Shown here: one piece after another, positions 60,861-64,000 of the stretch
Layout: every line of letters starts with the position of its first letter
Numbering within the stretch: the stretch's first letter is position 1
Origin: Pelagicoccus sp. SDUM812002
GTDB lineage: Bacteria; Verrucomicrobiota; Verrucomicrobiia; Opitutales; Opitutaceae
Direction of reading: 5' to 3'
Length of the DNA: 64,000 nt
NCBI RefSeq assembly: GCF_031127835.1
Contig: NZ_JARXHX010000007.1
Location: 124,001-188,000 of the forward strand
The notes under the pieces: generated by a model
What the model was told of the DNA's origin: nothing
The model's input: the letters and a program-made list of their open reading frames with translations, nothing else
Database searches by the model: none
Position numbers and translations under genes: made by a program

Positions 60861-62042
60861 ATGAATATTCACGAATACCAGGCGAAGAAACTTTTTGAAG
60901 AATATGGCATCCCTTGTCCAAAGGGCGCCGCGACAAGTTCGAGCGACGAGTTCGAATCTTGCATCGACACTTTGGGTGAAGGCCTAGTTGTCGTGAAATC
61001 GCAAATACACGCGGGAGGCCGCGGTAAGGGCACTTTCACCGATGGTTTCAAGGGAGGCGTCAAGCTTGCCAAGACCAAGGAGGAAGCGATCGAGTACGCG
61101 AACAAGATGCTCGGCAACACGCTGGTCACCATCCAAACGGGCGAATCAGGCCGCAAGGTTCAGACCGTCTACTTCACTGAGGGCGCAGATATCAAGAAGG
61201 AGTATTACCTCGCGATCCTGCTAGACCGCGCGACTTCCCGTCCGGTGATTGTTGCTTCGACCGAAGGTGGCATGGATATCGAGACAGTTGCCGAGGAAAC
61301 GCCTGATCGCATTTTCAAGGTGTTCATCGATCCTGCGTACGGCCTCGCTGACTTCCAGCTCCGCGAGCTCGTGACCAAGCTCGGCCTGACCAAGCTCGAG
61401 TCCAAGAACGCAGCCAAGCTCATCCGTAACCTCTATACCATGTTCTGGGAAAAGGATGCGGACATGATCGAGATCAATCCGCTCATCACTACCGAGTCGG
61501 AAGAAGTGATGGCACTCGACGCGAAAGTCAGCTTCGACTCGAATGCTCTTTACCGTCACCCAGAGATTCAAGACCTGCGCGACTTGAACGAGGAGGATCC
61601 CAAGGAAATCGAAGCTTCCAAGTTCGACCTTTCATACATCGCCCTCGACGGTTCCATCGCCTGTTTGGTGAACGGAGCGGGTCTCGCGATGTCGACCATG
61701 GACATCATCCAACACTTCGGAGGCAGCCCAGCCAACTTCCTCGACGTCGGCGGAGGTGCTTCCAAGGGGCAAGTGATCGCGGCCTTCAAGATCATCCTTG
61801 GCGACCCAAACGTGAAGGGGATCTTCGTCAACATTTTCGGTGGCATCATGGATTGCGACGTGATTGCCAACGGCATCGTGGATGCTGTCAAGGAAGTCGG
61901 CCTCGAGCTTCCGCTCGTGGTTCGCCTCGAAGGAAATAACGTAGTGGCGGGCCGTAAGACGCTCGACAGTTCCGGCCTCACTATTGTGACCGGAGATAGC
62001 ATGGCAGACGCCGCGCAAAAGATAGCTAACCTCGTCGCTTAA
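60861..62042 (+). CDS. sucC: Succinate-CoA ligase (ADP/GDP-forming) beta subunit
   Basis: 393 residues. TCA-cycle enzyme giving succinate and ATP or GTP from succinyl-CoA. ATP-grasp domain from [20 protein letters not shown]; nucleotide contacts in [10 protein letters not shown] (about 48-57); CoA-ligase domain with GNNVVAGRK and [19 protein letters not shown] (about 321-339). Followed by sucD after 29 bases. Ribosome binding sites are weak at both starts. Confidence 0.97.
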   Translation: MNIHEYQAKKLFEEYGIPCPKGAATSSSDEFESCIDTLGEGLVVVKSQIHAGGRGKGTFTDGFKGGVKLAKTKEEAIEYANKMLGNTLVTIQTGESGRKVQTVYFTEGADIKKEYYLAILLDRATSRPVIVASTEGGMDIETVAEETPDRIFKVFIDPAYGLADFQLRELVTKLGLTKLESKNAAKLIRNLYTMFWEKDADMIEINPLITTESEEVMALDAKVSFDSNALYRHPEIQDLRDLNEEDPKEIEASKFDLSYIALDGSIACLVNGAGLAMSTMDIIQHFGGSPANFLDVGGGASKGQVIAAFKIILGDPNVKGIFVNIFGGIMDCDVIANGIVDAVKEVGLELPLVVRLEGNNVVAGRKTLDSSGLTIVTGDSMADAAQKIANLVA

Positions 62043-62071
62043 CAACTGCCGACTTCAACACATTTAAAGAT

Positions 62072-62995
62072 ATGTCCATTCTCATCACACCCGAGACTAA
62101 GATCATCATCCAAGGCATCACCGGCGAGTTCGGCGCGCGCCACGCACGTCTTTCGCTCGATTACGGCACGCAGGTTGCAGGGGGAGTCACTCCCGGCAAG
62201 GGCGGCCAAACCTTCGAGCATGCCGGCAAGAGCGTGCCCATCTACAACTCAGTGAAGGACGCCGTTGAAGCGACCGGTGCAACTGTATCCGTAATCTTCG
62301 TACCGCCGCCTTTCGCGGCAGACGCCATCCTTGAGTGCGTCGACGCAGAAGTGGATTTAGCAGTTGCGATCACTGAAGGCATCCCGGTTCGCGACATGGT
62401 TCGCGTTAAGCGAGCTATGGCTGGCAGCAAGACGCGCCTCGTAGGCCCGAATTGCCCAGGCCTCGTTAGCCCTGGCGAAGGCGAAGATTCCAAGGGCGGT
62501 TGCCGTATTGGTATCGCGCCTGGCTATATTCACAAGAAGGGTCATGTAGGGGTTGTTTCGCGCTCAGGCACTTTGACTTACGAAGCCGTTTACCAGCTTA
62601 CGGTAAAGGACATCGGCCAATCCACTTGCGTGGGTATCGGCGGTGACCCAGTCAACGGCACTTCTCACCTAGACGTCATCAAGCTCTTCAACGAAGACCC
62701 AGATACGCACGGCATCATCTTGATCGGTGAAATCGGCGGAAATGCAGAAGTCGAAGCGGCTCGTTGGATCAAGGAGAACTGCACGAAGCCAGTTGCCGGT
62801 TTCATCGCTGGTGCCACAGCTCCTCCTGGCCGCCGCATGGGCCATGCTGGCGCGATTGTCGGTGGGGCGGAAGATACTGCTGAAGCCAAAATCAAGGTCT
62901 TCAAGGAGTGCGGTATCGAGGTCGCGGTTACGCCATCCGACATGGCTGACGCATTGCTTCGCTCTGCCAAGGCAAAGGGAGTAACGCTTAGCTAA
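62072..62995 (+). CDS. sucD: Succinate-CoA ligase alpha subunit
   Basis: 307 residues. CoA-binding Rossmann domain with [17 protein letters not shown] near the N-terminus and [12 protein letters not shown]; phosphohistidine site in [13 protein letters not shown] (about 249-261). A few residues longer than the E. coli protein. Forms the heterotetramer with SucC. A terminator hairpin follows. Confidence 0.97.
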   Translation: MSILITPETKIIIQGITGEFGARHARLSLDYGTQVAGGVTPGKGGQTFEHAGKSVPIYNSVKDAVEATGATVSVIFVPPPFAADAILECVDAEVDLAVAITEGIPVRDMVRVKRAMAGSKTRLVGPNCPGLVSPGEGEDSKGGCRIGIAPGYIHKKGHVGVVSRSGTLTYEAVYQLTVKDIGQSTCVGIGGDPVNGTSHLDVIKLFNEDPDTHGIILIGEIGGNAEVEAARWIKENCTKPVAGFIAGATAPPGRRMGHAGAIVGGAEDTAEAKIKVFKECGIEVAVTPSDMADALLRSAKAKGVTLS

Positions 62996-63020
62996 GGCGA
63001 GTGCTTTAGAATGTATTTTG

Positions 63021-63050
63021 AAAAGGACGTCTCCTTTGGGGCGTCCTTTT
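63021..63050 (+). terminator. Factor-independent terminator of sucCD
   Basis: Stem AAAAGGACG/CGTCCTTTT with a TCTCCTTTGGGG loop, 26 bases after sucD. The arms themselves supply A and T runs, so it may work on both strands. Confidence 0.85.
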
Positions 63051-63119
63051 CTGTACGGCTCTCGCTTGCCTCAACCCAACGAGTTGACTAGGGAAGCGAT
63101 ACTTGTAGAGAGGTTGCTT

Positions 63120-63518
63120 ATGCCACTGACAAAAAACGTAGTCTTCTTCGATGGGCTTTGCGGCTTTTGCAATAAGTCGGTGGACTTCTTGCTGAAGGTT
63201 GATGACCGGAAGGAGCTTCTCTTTTCACCGATCCAAGGGGAAGTGGCGAAGCAGATTTTGCCCGAAGAGCGTCGGAAAAATGTGGATACGATTACCTTTT
63301 TCGATGGGCAGGAGCTTTATTATCGTACGACGGCGTTGCTTAGGATTGCCAAGGTTCTTGGCGGAATATGGCTGGTCTTCTATCCGCTAGTGATCATTCC
63401 TGCGGATTGGCGGGATATTGCTTACGATTGGTTTGCCAAACGCCGCCACCGTTTTTTCGGCAAGCGGGAAAGCTGCCGTCTGCCCACGCCCGATGAGCGG
63501 GCCCGGTTTTTGGATTGA
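63120..63518 (+). CDS. DCC1-like thiol-disulfide oxidoreductase family protein (DUF393)
   Basis: 132 residues from the ATG at 63120; the longer frame begins inside the sucD terminator. The family signature with a CXXC pair is VVFFDGLCGFCNKSVDFLL (about 7-25); later PIQGEVAKQIL and a hydrophobic LGGIWLVFYPLVIIPADWRD. Predicted thioredoxin-like redox protein of unknown partner. Confidence 0.9.
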   Translation: MPLTKNVVFFDGLCGFCNKSVDFLLKVDDRKELLFSPIQGEVAKQILPEERRKNVDTITFFDGQELYYRTTALLRIAKVLGGIWLVFYPLVIIPADWRDIAYDWFAKRRHRFFGKRESCRLPTPDERARFLD

Positions 63519-63535
63519 GGATCCGCGCGGAGGGA

Positions 63536-64000
63536 CTATCCGGTCGTCCTGAGACCGGAGGCGATGGCGTTGATGCTTTGAAGAACGTAGCGGAGGTTTT
63601 CCTCGGATCCGGATTCGCGCCAGCTGGCGAGTAGCTCGATTTGCTGGGCGTGTAGGAGGTCTAGCCATTTGTCGCGGGCATGCAGCGTTTTGTAGAAGCG
63701 AGGGCGTCGCTTCTCGAGCGGACCGTTGAGGAGTTCGGCAAGGGCCTTACGGGTCGCAGCACGTTCGTCGTTGATGAGTTTGAGGAATCGATCGCGTATC
63801 GAGATATCAGGTACGAGGCTCGCATAGGACTCCATGACGGCTCGGTTAGCGCTTTCGACGCTGGTCTCGACATTGTAGAGCACGTAGCGGAGGAAGGGCC
63901 AGGTTTTGGCGCTTTTCTTGAGAGCTTCGAACAACTCTGGCTTTTCGCTTTTGAGCGCTGCTATCGAGCTGCCGACTCCGTACCAGCCGGGCATGTAGAA
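63536..64000 (-). CDS. ppc: Phosphoenolpyruvate carboxylase, C-terminal part (5' end outside window)
   Basis: Last 154 residues only. The start of the gene is beyond the right edge. The PGWYGVGSS block, the late LHARDKWLDLLHAQQIELLASW helix pair, and the exact C-terminal tail SINAIASGLRTTG match PEP carboxylase, whose C-terminal Gly is needed for activity. The enzyme makes oxaloacetate from PEP and bicarbonate to refill the TCA cycle. It converges on the DCC gene with a 17-base gap. Confidence 0.9.
   Translation of the reverse strand, partial: FYMPGWYGVGSSIAALKSEKPELFEALKKSAKTWPFLRYVLYNVETSVESANRAVMESYASLVPDISIRDRFLKLINDERAATRKALAELLNGPLEKRRPRFYKTLHARDKWLDLLHAQQIELLASWRESGSEENLRYVLQSINAIASGLRTTG

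Noticed and set aside
1-64000. CRISPR arrays, tRNA or rRNA genes, insertion sequences, integrase genes
   Set aside because: No regularly spaced repeats, cloverleaf-like sequence, rRNA segments or transposase motifs were recognised by reading; a dedicated tRNA scan was not possible.

Overview
The window looks like chromosome of a Gram-negative, heterotrophic Verrucomicrobiota bacterium, probably Opitutales and Pelagicoccus-like. This is inferred from gene content: TonB operons with DUF3450 and TtpC-type genes, a PadR-ADOP permease pair, S1 sulfatase and sulfotransferase genes, weak or absent Shine-Dalgarno sequences before many genes, and tight ATGA overlaps. No rRNA, tRNA, insertion sequence or CRISPR array was recognised.

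Layout. 1-12.9 kb holds two tandem, same-direction (minus) copies of a seven-gene TonB energy-transduction operon: large unknown secreted protein, DUF3450, TtpC-like ExbB, ExbB, ExbD, TonB, TPR. The left copy is cut by the window edge inside tonB. 13.2-16.3 kb is a PadR regulator and an ADOP-type permease with a three-box operator array in front. 16.5-18.0 kb is gnd with its own terminator.

18.2-38.0 kb is the most interesting part. A roughly 13.5 kb plus-strand operon (21.4-34.8 kb) encodes an aryl-polyene-type pathway: a WxWxIP halogenase-like flavoprotein, a VTT membrane protein, two acyl carrier proteins, two ketosynthases, a chain-length-factor-like protein, two hotdog dehydratases, two acyltransferases, a glycosyltransferase, a LolA-like carrier, an MMPL exporter and an AMP-dependent ligase. 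It is flanked on the minus strand by a chorismatase (hydroxybenzoate supply) and by a second WxWxIP flavoprotein. The block sits between moeA-moaC on one side and moaD-moaE on the other. Removing it leaves moeA-moaC-moaD-moaE, all on one strand. The predicted product is a possibly halogenated, lipid-linked, xanthomonadin/flexirubin-like pigment exported to the outer membrane. No ketoreductase or phosphopantetheinyl transferase is seen in the block.

38.1-43.9 kb carries an nfeD-qmcA membrane pair, an HDOD signalling protein, a sugar isomerase-like and Gfo/Idh/MocA pair, and a divergent AraC regulator. 43.9-53.4 kb is a cell-envelope glycan region: a GT-C-type membrane protein, a GT2 of the polyprenyl-phosphate type, a UPF0104 membrane protein, two methyltransferases, and an LtaS-like phosphatase/transferase followed by a membrane protein whose C-terminus resembles the missing LtaS membrane part. 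53.5-57.2 kb has a sulfatase, an unknown secreted protein and a sulfotransferase. 57.4-64 kb is housekeeping: purB, a DUF1573 protein, rph, sucCD, a DCC-family protein and the C-terminal end of PEP carboxylase cut by the right edge.
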